Below are positions 1 through 12,700 of a DNA stretch of 64,000 nucleotides, piece by piece. Origin of the DNA: Phoenix dactylifera (lineage: Eukaryota; Streptophyta; Magnoliopsida; Arecales; Arecaceae). How positions within the stretch are numbered: the first letter of the stretch is position 1; each line of letters starts with the position of its first letter. The DNA lies in NCBI RefSeq assembly GCF_009389715.1, contig NC_052395.1, positions 5,604,812 to 5,668,811 on the forward strand, written 5' to 3'. The position numbers and the translations under genes were made by a program. Under the pieces are notes generated by a model. That model worked only from the letters and a program-made list of their open reading frames with translations. It searched no databases and was not told where the DNA came from.

Positions 1-386
1 ATTTTATCACTCAAGGGCAGGTGTTTTTCCAGGGCTTAACCTTACATTATGATACATATATCTTTACGTTCTTATTCTGCTCTCAAAATATGGAACATTT
101 ACTTCTCACTTCCAGTTGAATGGTCAGGTGCCTTTAGATAAATTTTGTTAGCCTTATCTTCCTTTCATTTTCCATGCCATACTCTTCTTCCTTTCAACTA
201 GTATGGTGCAATGCTCTCTGTTTGTATTTATTTTTCACTATGTTTAGTTTTCTTCAATACTATTGAAGGACAGCTTTTGGAGTTCGAATAAGCTATTTGG
301 GGCATTGCTGTAATATCGCATTCATGAGATCATGTCACCTTAAAAAAAATTGGCTTTTTTAATTGGCCACTTCCCTGTACAATGTT

Positions 387-669
387 ATGGCAGTTAAGAA
401 TTCCAAGAATGTTGATTTTTATTGTGGATTTATTAACTACATGCAGTGGTTCCCTGTTTGGTTTTCGCATGCACATCTTCCTCGCAGAAGAGCTAATGTG
501 GTCCTCCGAGACCCAAATGGCAAGGCTTGGGTGGTTGTCTACATTCCAAGCTCAAGGGACCATTTATCTGGAGGTTGGTCTGCCTTCGCACGTGGCAACA
601 ACCTGGAGGAAGGAGATTATTGTGTTTTCGAGGTTGCGGGTCCAGTTGAAATGCGTTTCCACATTTTCA
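387..669 (+). pseudogene. B3 DNA-binding domain exon (REM-like), partial
   Basis: The reading frame encodes most of a plant B3 DNA-binding domain: a hydrophobic start (FPVWFSHAHLP), then VVLRDPNGKAWVV, SGGWSAFARGNNLEEGDYC and VFEVAGPVEM. B3 domains of the REM/ARF/LAV families bind DNA in the nucleus. The frame is closed by a TAA just upstream at 360-362, so the coding part begins inside this stretch, either at the ATG at 387 or at an acceptor near 408. After HIF the sequence reads CAG/GTGG, which could be a splice donor at 669/670. Read straight through, it goes into a frame unlike the family. No second B3 exon is recognised downstream to 6 kb. It is either one exon of a gene extending left of the window or a relic. 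The domain call is firm; intactness is not established. Confidence 0.6.
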
Positions 670-3600
670 GGTGGTTGCGGAGATCACTACTCTGTTTAGG
701 ATGCAAAGGATGCAGGAGATGTGTTATCTTTGTGGAGCTATCGAAGAAATATAACAGAGCCAATGTAGGAAAGGATGAAGAAAATTATCATTTGATATGT
801 ATTCTCTAACTTAATGTAACCAGTGTCCTTGCCTTTGATCCACATGTTAATGTTCTGCTGTTTTATATTTCCCTTGTTCTGGCATCTTGACTTGACATTC
901 TTTTGAAATATATGTAGAAAGTTGCAAATGGGTATTCAGTACTGAATTAACTCTTCCTCAAAATGCTTAAAAGGTGAGATTGTATTATGGATTTACATTG
1001 GCATCTTATTACATAAAGAGAATCTTTCAAACAACATAGCTTAATTTAGATGTGTATATGAATTAAACATTTTCTAATTCCATTCTCGAATTGGAGCCTA
1101 TGCTTCTTTGCTGCTTAGGCAAAGGACTTGCCTAAACTGTTGATATCGCATATTATTTAGATTTTATTGATCGAGTGGATATGATTCAGATCAATCCTTC
1201 TTTTTATGGATAGCCCTAGCTGAAAGTTTTGCCTTTTCCTCTCTTTTTTCTTATCCAAATTCGCCATTCAGGTCTATCTATCCAGGTGGGATTCTCCTGT
1301 CAACATGGGACATGGATGGGAAGCAAGAATCGCAGTAGTCGAACCAATCATTAGATGCATCCAACAACTTTTTTGCTCCTTTTCAGCAAAGCCTTTGGTA
1401 GGCCTAAGCAATCATAAGAGACCAAAACTGAGAACCATTGGTAGAAAGCTACTGGAAATCCTTTCCTCCTTCCTACTTGGCAATGGTTGAGAAATAAAGG
1501 GAGCATCTCTTGTGCCTATTCTCATTCCGCTCTCTTTCTTTTTTATGTTTTCTCAACCCTTGCAATTGGAGTTGGGGAATTTGGGGAATAAAGGGAAGAA
1601 CATCTTTTATGCCTATTCTCATTCTATTGTCTTTCTTGTTAATGTTTTTAGCCGTGGTCTTGGACTTGGGGGCATAACATGGACCACTGTTTTTATTGCT
1701 GAGGTTGACATTTCCCTTTTTAATCTGTTGATCTTTTTTACTTGTGTGTGATTGCCTCAGGTAATATTCTTTCCAAACTTGTCAAAAGAAGGGATGCTTT
1801 TTTCACTGTCTTGACAAAATATGCCTATTCAACACATGTGATAAGTAGCTGCAATACATTTGAAGACAGATTTTTTAATTAGATCTGCATGGCTGTTGAA
1901 GATGTTAAGGTACGTGATGAGTTTCACGCGCTCTAAGCCCGGCCCGCGCGCAGTTAGGAGGATTGGCCGCAATCTGAGCGGTACCACCCATCCTACACAT
2001 CACTGTTTTGTTATAAGCCTTTCACTCTCCCAGCCTGTGCCAACATGCCTAAACTTTTGTTCTAAAACAAAAAAAGACTATGCCCCGCGAAGGGGATTTG
2101 TTGTTCTAGGAAATGTGTTGTACCGTAGATCCTTCGGTCATAGTAATTGTTTGCCCCTGTAAAGTCATTTCTCCTAGCACTTGCAAAATAAATTCTTAAT
2201 ACTTTTGATAAAAAAGAGAATATTAGAGTTCTCTCTAGTAGTCTCTGCTTCAAGATCAAGTAAATTGGCTATTGGTGTCAAAATTGAGATCGAATGGATG
2301 AATAATTCAGATAAGACATAACGGTATATTATTGGAACGTAGCTTGCTTCATGTGGTGCTCATTGTTGAGCATAATCTTTGTCGGTGGATTACATATGAC
2401 CTTTGATGGTGATAAACTTGGTTGAATAACAACATCTAACATGTACACAGCATGGTTCATCTAGCTCTGGCTAATAAATTTCACTTTCATTGATAAAGTT
2501 AGAAGATATCATTGGTTACTAAGATTTTGAAGTGTTAATTTGGAGTATTACCCCTTGACATTGGTTGAAAATCTTGTGAGCCAAAAACTTTTGGCTCGAG
2601 TTTGAAGGAATGCTGGTTAAGCCATGATTCAAATTTAGGCTTCTGTAGAGTTCCAGAATGGAACTTTATAACTTAATTCTTTCTATTAAAAGGGAATTTT
2701 GTGAGAAACAAGGAGTTGTATGAAACCATTATATTTAATACGGGCAGATTCTCATCCAAAACAATCTGAAGGTTGAATACCAAATTCATGGATAGGATAA
2801 AATTTGTAGAGCTTTCTGATTTCAAGAGAAGATTATGACCAAACATTTTCTGGCTGCTAAGTCAAGGAAAGCGAAAGGGATAAATTAGAAAACTTAGTAA
2901 ATGATTAAAAGATCTCTGGTGAAAAAAAAGATGGTTTGAGAATAAAATTCTGACTTAGGTTCTTGTTTCCTCAGAAATTAATGAAAATGAAGAAAGTTGT
3001 GTTTAACCAATAGGCTGAGAGAACTCTGTCTGGATGTTATACCATAATTTTCCTCAAAACACTTTTGCAAGCTAGTTAAGAATGGTTGCCCTGATACATT
3101 GAACTGCTAAAAGATAATGTCTCTCAAGAGGACCAAATTTGCCTTCGTCATGCCTTAGTTAAAAAAAGAAGGTTCTGGCAGGATTGGTGACTTTTGGTCT
3201 ATATGTTAATTTGAAGCACAAGATCATATTTAGAGTCCGTACCACTAGACCATTTGGCAACTATGATCTGATGATTATAAATAGTTTTCTTCTTAAGGGA
3301 ATGAATATACTAGATTGTGTGATATCAAAAGATCTGCTATAGCTGTGATGCTAGTTAAGGACAATGGCTGGTATAATTGGAGTTTGAGAGGGCACATGGT
3401 AAAGTTGACTTTCATTTCTCATTTCAAGAATGAGGCCTTTAGATCCAACACAGGTGCATCTTCTGGATGATATTTCAGCCAAATATCCATGGTCATGGAA
3501 GTACATCAATTGGTCTGCTCTAGAGCAATAAAATCTTGGAGCTCGAGTTTCAATATCATGTTTCTTTTTTTCTACAATGAGGTATTGCTTAAATAACTAA

Positions 3601-5740
3601 TTGGAAAGACAATGGTTATCATTGGAATTGCAGATACTCTTATTATTTGTCAGTTTGAGGTGAGAAATTTTGAGACTTCTTAAATTAAATCTATGTAAAA
3701 AGATGCCCCTTTTATTAAATATGTGAAACTTCAAATTATTCAACTGATGATCACATAATGGGAGACAATCTGTCCAGGAAAACATTTCCTCCCTTCTTAA
3801 ACTATCTCTAGTGTGATTTATGAAATTGTTGTAGTGAGAATGAACTTCTGATTTCTGAAGGAGGAAAGAGAAGTAAAGGAGAGAATATTGGTCTGTGATT
3901 TAGAGAAGCATAATGAGTAGATCTAATTGTTCTCATGAAGTCTACGACTACCTTTTGAAATCGGAAAGCTGAGAGAGAAAATTTTTTATCTCTTGACGAG
4001 GGGTTAATATGGCTGTTTGTAGAGGATAAGATCTGCTAAGAAAATTTGAAAGGTAATATATTCACAGCAGGAAGTTAATAATATTACCTTAAGCTTCTTG
4101 ACAAAATCTTATAGACTTACACATTTTGTAAATGATTTCACAGTTGGGTGTTATCTAGATTCTAGTATTGATTCTTCGCATTCATTCCTTTCTCACAAGA
4201 CTTGATATGTCACAAATTTGGAGTACCGAGCAGTAAAGATAGCTGATGTCCTGCAGATCCTGATATTTCATGCTCAAAAGAAATTTATCGATCATCAGGT
4301 TTGTAATTGATCAGATAAATATATCATAGATGATTGAAAAATGGCAATAGAAAATAGGATATGGTATTATATCTGAGGTATTGGATTCTACAGTGACTTT
4401 CTTGAGGTAGGGATGGTTTAGATTCTAACTTAGCTCTTATTGATACAAGAGATGCGAATAGTTCTGAACAAACTGAAAGTGACATAGAATTGGCCTTTAC
4501 CCTGAGATCTTATCTTTTCAATCTTTTGCTCTTTAGGTAAAAATATTTCCTGAAAAGCTTAAGAAAGTGATCTAGGTGCAGCAAGCGTTCTTTCGTAGCA
4601 TGAAAGATGAGGATTCCTTTTGGGGTGGGTTTAAATCTGCTTTTGTTCTGCAAGCAGTTATTTTTCAAGAGCAAGTTTAGTGAAAGATAGATTTCCTTCA
4701 TTCTGTGAGAAGATTAAGTAGCTTTGTATGTTTGTAGGAGACTTATACCGATCCTAGGAATATGACACTCCTGTCTGAAAGGTTGAAATTGATTTTATGG
4801 TTCATCTGGGAGCAAAACAGAGACTGCAGCTCATGTCAAGGTATAAGTAAATAATTCTAGTTCCCCCCCTTCAATTGTCAAGAGTTTGCACTCGCTCTAA
4901 GAGCAGCTAATTCATCTGCTGAAAACATTGTGCTTCATTGCTTCCGAGTTTTGTGAAACACAGCGTGCTTGATTTTTCCACCTGCCTTGACTGAGAGAGT
5001 GAAGAAGACAATACCTGAACATACATATTTTTGAGATTCAAACTTGACGAGCATATTTGTATGGCTAATATTCAAAATTTGAATGTACAAGACTTTGAGT
5101 TGCTACACTGATTTGAACGTTTCATTTGAGTGTATCTGGACTTTCAGCTACCATCCAAAGTTAAATTTAAAAATACAATGGAATTAAGTCTGTTCCTAAC
5201 TTTTGACATGACACAGTTGTGGCTTTAGATTGAACTAATAAATGCATCCTCCCTTTTTTATCATTCCATATTTGTTGTTTCTATCTCTAAAGCACTATCT
5301 GAATAAAAAATAGTTAATAGTGAGTCATGAGAGAAGAGTGTATATTCAAAACATTCACAACAAACAGTTGTGACATATAAATTACTGGATTGCATGAAGA
5401 TTGTTGGTGAAGTGGTGAGAGTCATGCTCTAAAATTTGCATGAGGGGCTACAAGTGGGTCTAACCAACCCAAGCTAAATATTACCTTCTTTCGAACAACA
5501 GTCTCAGACTATCCTTTCAGAAAAAAAAAAAAAAAACATAAGCTCGGATGAGTTACGCCAATATCTGAATTTTCTTAAAATTTCAATTAGGTTTAGGCCC
5601 AGTACAACTAGACCTCATCCAGACCTTATTTGATTGCATGTGGCCCATTTTTCACCCTAAATATTAAGGATTCTTTTTTATTGCAGACACTCAGACCAAA
5701 TTACAATTTTGTTTGGGTGACAAGGAGAGAATCCTTTGCT
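670..5740. other. Long non-coding stretch, nothing firm recognised
   Basis: About 5 kb, mostly AT-rich, with stops in all frames. A short GC-rich patch at 1925-1990 stands out but matches no RNA or protein I know. Weak long phrases at 2200-5100 have the look of a very old element, but no reverse transcriptase, integrase or terminal repeat could be recognised. A poly(A) run lies at about 5521-5536. Confidence 0.5.
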
Positions 5741-5928
5741 GATTGAGTGCAATGCAGCACTCTATCAAAGTGGGCGTTGAGAGAATCTGCAAGGATATCA
5801 ATCGCCATCCCAAAATTGATAGATATCTTCATACTCTGGCAACCAGATTGGCGCATGAACAACATACCCACCGTTCTTTTGTATTTCAGTGGCACAGAAT
5901 ATGAGAGTAGTATTGCTCAGATATGCTC

Positions 5929-5954
5929 TCCCTCCCTCCCTCCCTCCCTCCCCT
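5929..5954 (+). repeat. (CTCC)n microsatellite upstream of AHP
   Basis: About six tandem CTCC units form a pyrimidine-rich tract some 35 bp upstream of the TATA box of the AHP gene. Pyrimidine-rich tracts are common in plant core promoters, so it may be part of the promoter. Confidence 0.8.
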
Positions 5955-5988
5955 TTTGCACAGGGCATACCAACCTACCTTTCCTCTG

Positions 5989-5998
5989 CTATATAAAG
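5989..5998 (+). promoter_or_regulatory. TATA box of the AHP gene
   Basis: CTATATAAAG lies 87 bp before the AHP start codon at 6085. The spacing leaves room for a leader of roughly 55-60 bases. It follows the CTCC tract closely, and no other good TATA box lies nearby. Confidence 0.75.
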
Positions 5999-6084
5999 GA
6001 CCCCTATCTGAAGGGCTGGAAATCTCATCAGTCTTTCTATCTTGCAACCCTAACCCATTCCCTCTTTCTCAGCTTAAGAATTAG

Positions 6085-9000
6085 ATGGAGTACTCCAACT
6101 TGCGACGTCAGGCTGCTTATATGAAGAAGAGTCTCTTTGATCAGGTTGGTCTTCATTTTAGCTCTAAATCTCTATAATGTGGCTAAAATCCAAGAAGAAC
6201 AGATGTTGTCATATATAGTGTTTGTCTTCTTGGAAACATTCTCTCTACCTTTTCCCTTTATCCCAGCGTATGTTGTCAGCCTTAGTCTACTCTAAAAAAA
6301 AAAAAAAAGGGCAGCCTTGGAAGTTTCATACTGATTCTATGGTAGTTTGCTGAGTAAGGATGCATGCATATATTGTATCTTATACTTGCTGACTATCTCA
6401 AGCTGAAGTTGAGATAATTCAGATATTGGAGTGTGTATGTATGTGCCTCTCATATTAAGTATCTAATGCATGAAGATTAGTTGTTCTAAAGATGGGCTCT
6501 TCTCAGAATTGTTCAAGGTAACTTGTACAGATTGAATATTTTCATTCTTCTTTATTCTTCTATCTATTTTGAAAAGAATGATGCTGTAATCTTAGATCAA
6601 ATATCTTCTTCTTCTTCTGAAACAGAGAAGCTCTCAGCTCTAGGCTTTATGACTTATTTAAGAGTAGGAAACTAAATATTAGGTAAATCATAAATATTAT
6701 GCCTTATGACTAGCTCGAGATTTCTATGGTTTTTATATAATCGTATGCGAAAGTATTTCTTTTATATATTTTGAAGTACATCCAGCCATATCCCATTTGT
6801 TTTTCAAACTGAAGAATATCGAAATGGAAGATTTTTGTTGTGTAAGCAGGCAAGCATGTAATGCAATAATTGAGCACACAACTGTGAGCAAGCGATGGCA
6901 TCCTTTTATCTCTACCACCTGAATATATCATCATTGAGAACAGGATACCTGGGCACCGACATTGGTGCTGTTGCTGATATTTTTGCTACTTCTAGGTTCT
7001 CTCTTTCGTTATTATATTCCTTTTCTCAGTGAAATCAATACATACAATTTTATAAAACATTTGCGACCCTTATAAAAAGACATCATTGGCTTGTTATTTT
7101 GTACATGATAGTGTTTCCAAAGATGATGAATGTTCTACATATTAAACAAATATTTATTCATTATCTTTATACAGCAGCATCTGATTTCTATATCTCTATC
7201 AATCTTATTTTCAGGAAGTGAAAATTTCTTAGATACAGTTATTTGCAGTGTAACTATATGAATCTTGGAGTGGATGTGTATGTAAGCAAAGTCTTTAGAG
7301 CATTGGCTTAGATGGAAAATTATAATTTAAAGTTTGTTGCAGGGATACTTGGATGAACAATTTTATCAGCTGGAAGAGTTGCAGGATGATGTTAGCCCTA
7401 ATTTCGTGGAAGAAGTTGTAACCTTGTTCTTCAGGGACTCAGCCAGACTGATCAGCAACATTGAGCAGGCTCTGTGAGTAATAAATACCATTCAGGAAAA
7501 CAGTTGTAAATCCCAGTTAACACAAAAGATATATGTGAATATGGACCAAACAACCTTTATTTCTATGTGCTCATGCAGGGATAAATGCCCCCAAGAATTC
7601 AGCAAGTTGAATGCATTTGTGCATCAGTTAAAGGGTAGTACTTCCAGGTATCGCTGGATGCTCATATCTGTGATAAACCTTACATACATAAGTACATACA
7701 CACACATAAGTTTGACTCGAGTCCAAATATTTCTCCTGCTTCTCTCAAAGAAAAAAAAAAAAGAAAAGAAAAAGGAAAAAAAAAAGACAACTATCAATTA
7801 GATTGGACTAAACCTTCATCAAACATCAATCTGCGTCAGGATTTGCCAGGGACTGACATAAAGTTTAGTATTGCAAACCTTATCAACTTTACAGGGCCTT
7901 TTTAGCCCATCATGGGCTGGTTTGATTGGATTAGGGACCCATATGCACGATGCTCAACATGTACGACGCTATCAGTAAGGTAGACCAGCTCTTTCAAACA
8001 GGTTGTACCCATCGCTTAATAGGCCTAGGAAAGCAGCTCACACTTTGAATCCAAACACCATGGATCTTGTTTCACTGTGGACCCATTTGGGGTCAATTGC
8101 ATGAACAAGCCCACCGTTGATTAAAATCAAGCTCTCTTTATTCCCTTCAAAATGGAATTTTTGAATTTATGAACCTTTGAAAAGAAAAAAAATCTGAAAC
8201 TTGCATATCGCCTCGTCAAGGATTTTCTACATATACTCTTCTGTAAAACAAGAAGAAACTGGTTGCTTATTTACCTCCGTAGAAGCGAAAATTTTATATA
8301 CTGTCAATGCAAAATTTCATGTGCCACATGTTATTATGGATAGGTTAATTTTTATAATTCAAAGTTAAAAGGGTGCATATATGCAAAAATCATTTTTGGA
8401 AAAAAGAATCTAAACATTTGGTGGCTATGAGCATCTCGAGCTTTTGTGAGCTAATTGGTGATGTGGATTGGTTTGTTGCAGCATTGGTGCTTCCAGGCTG
8501 AAGAACGAGTGCACACGGTTCAGAGATTATTGCGATGAAGAAAATCTTGAAGGGTCTCTCTTTCTCTCTCTAATCCATCTTTTTCATTACCACTTGATTT
8601 GTCTTGCTTTAATATGGAAGGTCAAATAATTGATCCTTTCTGCTAGTAGTGCAATCTTATCACCAGGTCATTCTGGCTACAAGGTATTTTTCATAGGAAC
8701 TCTGGCTATGACATATTTACATGTAACTTGTTTAACACTTTCAGCAAAGAAGAGAAAGTAACAAGATAACGTTAGAAGGATAAGATTCTCTTTAAAAAAG
8801 AAAAAAAAAACACGGGATAAGATTTTTATTTCTAAACTTGTTCTATATACATACATACATACTTACATACACAAACACATGTATACATACATAATACATA
8901 CATATATGTATTTATATATGTATGTATGGATATGTATAATATATATGTATGTTTATGTATATGCATGTATGCATGTTTGCATGCATTCTAACATTTTCAA

Positions 9001-9426
9001 GGTGGGTCATGCACTAAGGGGGCCATATGGGCCCATCTAGGACTAAACGTCCTCTAACATTAGCCTAATTTCAGATATCTAGTGTTAGCGATCTCCATTA
9101 GCCTCTATACTCTCAAAACCTCCAAACTGAATGCAACTTTGCGTCACAATTATGTGTTACGTACTCATTTGTCCACTTAGATGCCCATGCTCATGCATGC
9201 AGATGCCTGAAATCATTTCAAAAGTTGAAGAGGGAGCATGCTGTTCTGAGGCAGAAGTTGGAGTCATATTTCCAGGTTTCCTCACAAAGACTCTTAGCTT
9301 CATTTCTTGACTTACTTCTATTGAGTATGTATGCAGACATCTTGATATTTTTCCCTCTCCTATACGCCATTTCAGTTGTTAAGGCAAGTCGGTCCTGTGG
9401 AAAAAGCCACTCGCCCCAGCATGTGA
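6085..9426 (+). CDS. AHP: Histidine-containing phosphotransfer protein, six exons
   Basis: AHP proteins accept phosphate from hybrid histidine kinases such as cytokinin receptors and pass it to response regulators, moving between cytosol and nucleus. I placed the exons by reading GT-AG sites: 6085-6144, 7343-7473, 7579-7647, 8482-8553, 9203-9275 and 9376-9426. They join in frame into 151 residues, the usual AHP length. Exon 3 carries the HPt motif HQLKGS with the phospho-accepting histidine at about residue 79; exon 4 continues [18 protein letters not shown]. The N-terminus begins [20 protein letters not shown] and is preceded by a TATA box. The C-terminus ends VEKATRPSM before TGA. All key residues are present, so this is a canonical rather than a pseudo-HPt (those have Asn in place of His). 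The next gene is convergent. No poly(A) signal of the AATAAA type is evident just downstream. Confidence 0.93.
7750..7790 (+). repeat. A-rich simple repeat in AHP intron 3
   Basis: An A/AAAG-rich run inside the third intron of the AHP gene. It produces a lysine-rich phantom reading frame that is not coding. Confidence 0.8.
8849..8985. repeat. TACA/GTAT tetranucleotide repeat, imperfect palindrome
   Basis: The left half is built of TACA units and the right half of GTAT/ATGT units, so the tract can fold on itself. It lies in the fourth intron of the AHP gene and should be length-polymorphic. Confidence 0.85.
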
Positions 9427-9796
9427 GATGACATATTGCTACCGTATGCAAGAGTTCAGCGAGGTCTTAAGCGCTTAAAGAAGTCTATTTAGAGAGTGAT
9501 ATAATCTATGTCGTTATACCTTGAACTAGAAATATCAAGAGTTGGCAAACTTGTATTAGATGAAATTGCGATTGATTTGCAAGTTGACCCAGCATATGAT
9601 TTCCTATGTCTAATTAATTCCATTGCATCCATAAAGTTTGAAGACCCTCTTTGTTCTTGCAATATTTAGTGGATTCGCAGCATCCTAGAACGCTGTAGTC
9701 TCTTCAACCGAGACTATAGTTCCATATGGAAGGTTTACATACTCAGCAACTAGGAGTATTATCTTGTTACATCTTACAGCTTCTAGTACAATACCA
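9427..9796. other. Convergent intergenic gap between AHP and ABCB
   Basis: Only 370 bp separate the AHP stop codon (+ strand) from the ABCB stop codon (- strand). The two 3' UTRs must share or overlap in this space. No strong poly(A) signal or other gene is visible. Confidence 0.8.
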
Positions 9797-12700
9797 TCAT
9801 GTTTGAAGAGTGGCTAGGTTGAAGAAAGCCCCCTTCTTGTTCATGAGATGCGCATAGTTTCCATGCTCCACCACCTTACCTTCTCCAATGAAAGCAATAG
9901 AGTCTACTTTCTTAATGGTGTTGAGGCGATGAGCCACCACGACGGTGGTCCTCCGGACCATGATTCTATCAAGAGCTTCCTGCACCGCTCGCTCCGATTG
10001 CACATCAAGTGCACTTGTGGCTTCATCTAGTAGCAGTATGGTAGGGTTGCGCATGATTGCTCGAGCTATCGCGATCCTCTGCTTCTGCCCTCCTGATAAT
10101 TGAATACCTCTCTCCCCACATTCTGTGTTGTACCCTTCCTTCAGTGATCTGCACCACAATACCTTGTAATTATGGGTGACTAACCTGATATCCTACCAAA
10201 GTATGTTCATCGATCATGCTCTAATTCATAAAGACAACACTTACGATATGAAGTCATGTGCATTAGCCGCTCTCGCAGCCTCCACGATCTCATCTTCGCC
10301 GGCTTCCGGCTTGCCAAAGGCGATATTGTCACGAATGCTGCCTGAGAAGAGCACCGGCTCCTGGCTAACAAGTGCAGTGAATCCCCGGTACCAAACGATG
10401 TCCAATTCCCTGACATCCATGCCATCTATCCTAACAACCCCTCTATCAACATCATAGAACCTCTGAATCAAGCCTATGATGGTTGACTTCCCGCACCCAC
10501 TCCTACCAACCAGCCCAATGCTCGAGCCTGCCTTCACCTCCAAGCTGAATTCTCCGAGCACAAGACACTGCGGTCGGGTTGGGTATGCAAAATCCACCTT
10601 CTTCAGCTCAATCTTTCCTTGTATCCTCTGCAACTTCGTTCCCCCATTGCGATGATCCGCCTGTGTCATCGAATGCAGCATGTTATTCTGCGAGCAATTG
10701 GAATGAGACGCAAAGAAAGGACTGGGTTTAGAAGGAGGCTTACATGGGAGGAAGACCCTGGAATCAGGGACTGTCTATCCAACACCTCAAACACCGAAGC
10801 AACTGCAGTTGCTCCCTTCGCCAAGTCCGATGTCATGCTACAAGCCTCGGCTATCACCTTCCCTGTGCTTACCAGAATGAAGAATGTCTTGAAGACATCC
10901 CCTGCTGATATTTGACCAGTTTGAGCCAATTTCCCTCCATACCAAAAGTCTAGAGCCCATGACATAAAAGAGACGCATGGAGAGCATCCCATTGCAAACC
11001 CGGCGACCCAGGATTTCTTCCTTGCGACCCTCAGTGGCTCCTTCTGAGCTTCCTCGAAGAGCTGAAGAACCTTGCTTATTGACCCAAACGAAGTAACCAT
11101 CCTGTGGTTGTACACAGCTTCAATCGCTAACTGAGTGCTATGATGTTGTGCCTTTGCCAAGTCTAATGATACGCTCGATAGCACGATCTTTTTAGCATAG
11201 AAACATAGAATTGTTGATGGCTGGATCGCTATCATGACCAGAGCCAGCTTCCAAGCCACAATCAGACCCATTGAAAAAGAGATCACCACACCCGAAGCAG
11301 TTTGAACGAGTAGGGAAATTCTATCAGCAACCAGCGTTTTGACGAGAGAAGCCTCATTGCTCAGCCGAGAACACAAGGCACCGCTCGAATTAGACTCTTC
11401 ATCGAACCATGCCGTCTCGAACGTTAGGATCTTCTCCAGCACTCGTAATCGGATTCTTCTTGTTAGATGCTCGCCCATGTATGCGAAACTGGAGTGCTGC
11501 AAGAGGTTGACGAGGAGAGACAGCGCCGAGAGCGAGGAGAATATTAAGGCGTAGCGGCGGATGACTGCTTGCATCTCCTCATGGTCGTGAAGGAAGAATG
11601 CTGCAATCATGCCACCGATGGAGAAGGCATAGATCGGTTGGATCGAACCAAAAACGATTGCCGAGAGGCTGCCCGCTAGTGCTTGTTTCCACTCGGGTGC
11701 ATTCATGGCAAGAAGCCTAGTGAAAGATGGAGAAGGATGGGAGATGGTCGTAGGAGGATTCTCTTCAGAGAAAGCTGATGCGAAGGACATCGGGCTGGCT
11801 TTTGTTAGGCTAAGCCGGCTCGCACTGCTTCTTGCAACTGAAGAAGGCCTGTAGGATTCCGGCTCTTGATCGATAGAGCTCGCCATCCTCTGTAACTTCA
11901 CCAGTCTTGAGTAGCGACTATCATTTTGGCTGATTAAGTCATCATGCGTACCGATCTCGACAATCATTCCACCATCAACCACTGCAATCTGATCGGCATT
12001 TTTTATGGTCGAGAGCTTGTGAGCTACCACCTGAACAAATCACCGTGGTGAAGAGGTGAGCTGACTAGTTCTATTAAATGGCGATCTGTAAGTCTCCTAT
12101 TGCTATTGCACGTCAAAACTAGACAAGGGGAAGGTGGCTATATACCAGTGTTGTTCTCCCCATGGAAGCTTGATCAAGGGCGTTCTGTACTAGCTTCTCT
12201 GATTCCGAGTCGAGGGCACTCGTGGCTTCGTCGAGGAGGAGAATTGCCGGATTCTTGATAATAGCTCTGGCAATGGCAATGCGTTGTTTCTGGCCCCCTG
12301 ATAGAAGTGCCCCTCTCTCCCCAACCTGCGAACAAATGGTTACGTAATGGAGTTCATGCCATCCCAATGAAAAGAATTTAGATTATTCTTCAGGGCCTTT
12401 TTGTCAATTAAGACGGTCTTTTCAAATTAGACCGGCAATATAAATCCAAAATAACCTTAGCAAAGCTAACCGTTGGACGTTCAAATTGATAAGATTACTG
12501 GAATACCCTTACCTTTGTATCATATCCCTCTGGGAGCTGCCATATGAAGTTGTGAGCATTTGCCGTCATGGCTGCTGCATAGATCTCATCCATGGTTGCA
12601 TCGGGCTTCCCGAACAAGATGTTCTCCTTCACTGATGTCCCGAAGAGCGCATGATCTTGACTAACGAGCCCCATCTTCTGTCTGATCCATTTCAATTGCA

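Noticed and set aside
1925-2000. GC-rich stretch considered as a structured RNA or coding exon
   Set aside because: No recognisable RNA fold or protein family, and no splice context that joins it to the B3 exon.
2160-5100. Possible decayed copia or gypsy interior
   Set aside because: I searched all frames by eye for RT, integrase and gag motifs and found none convincing. Terminal repeats are absent.
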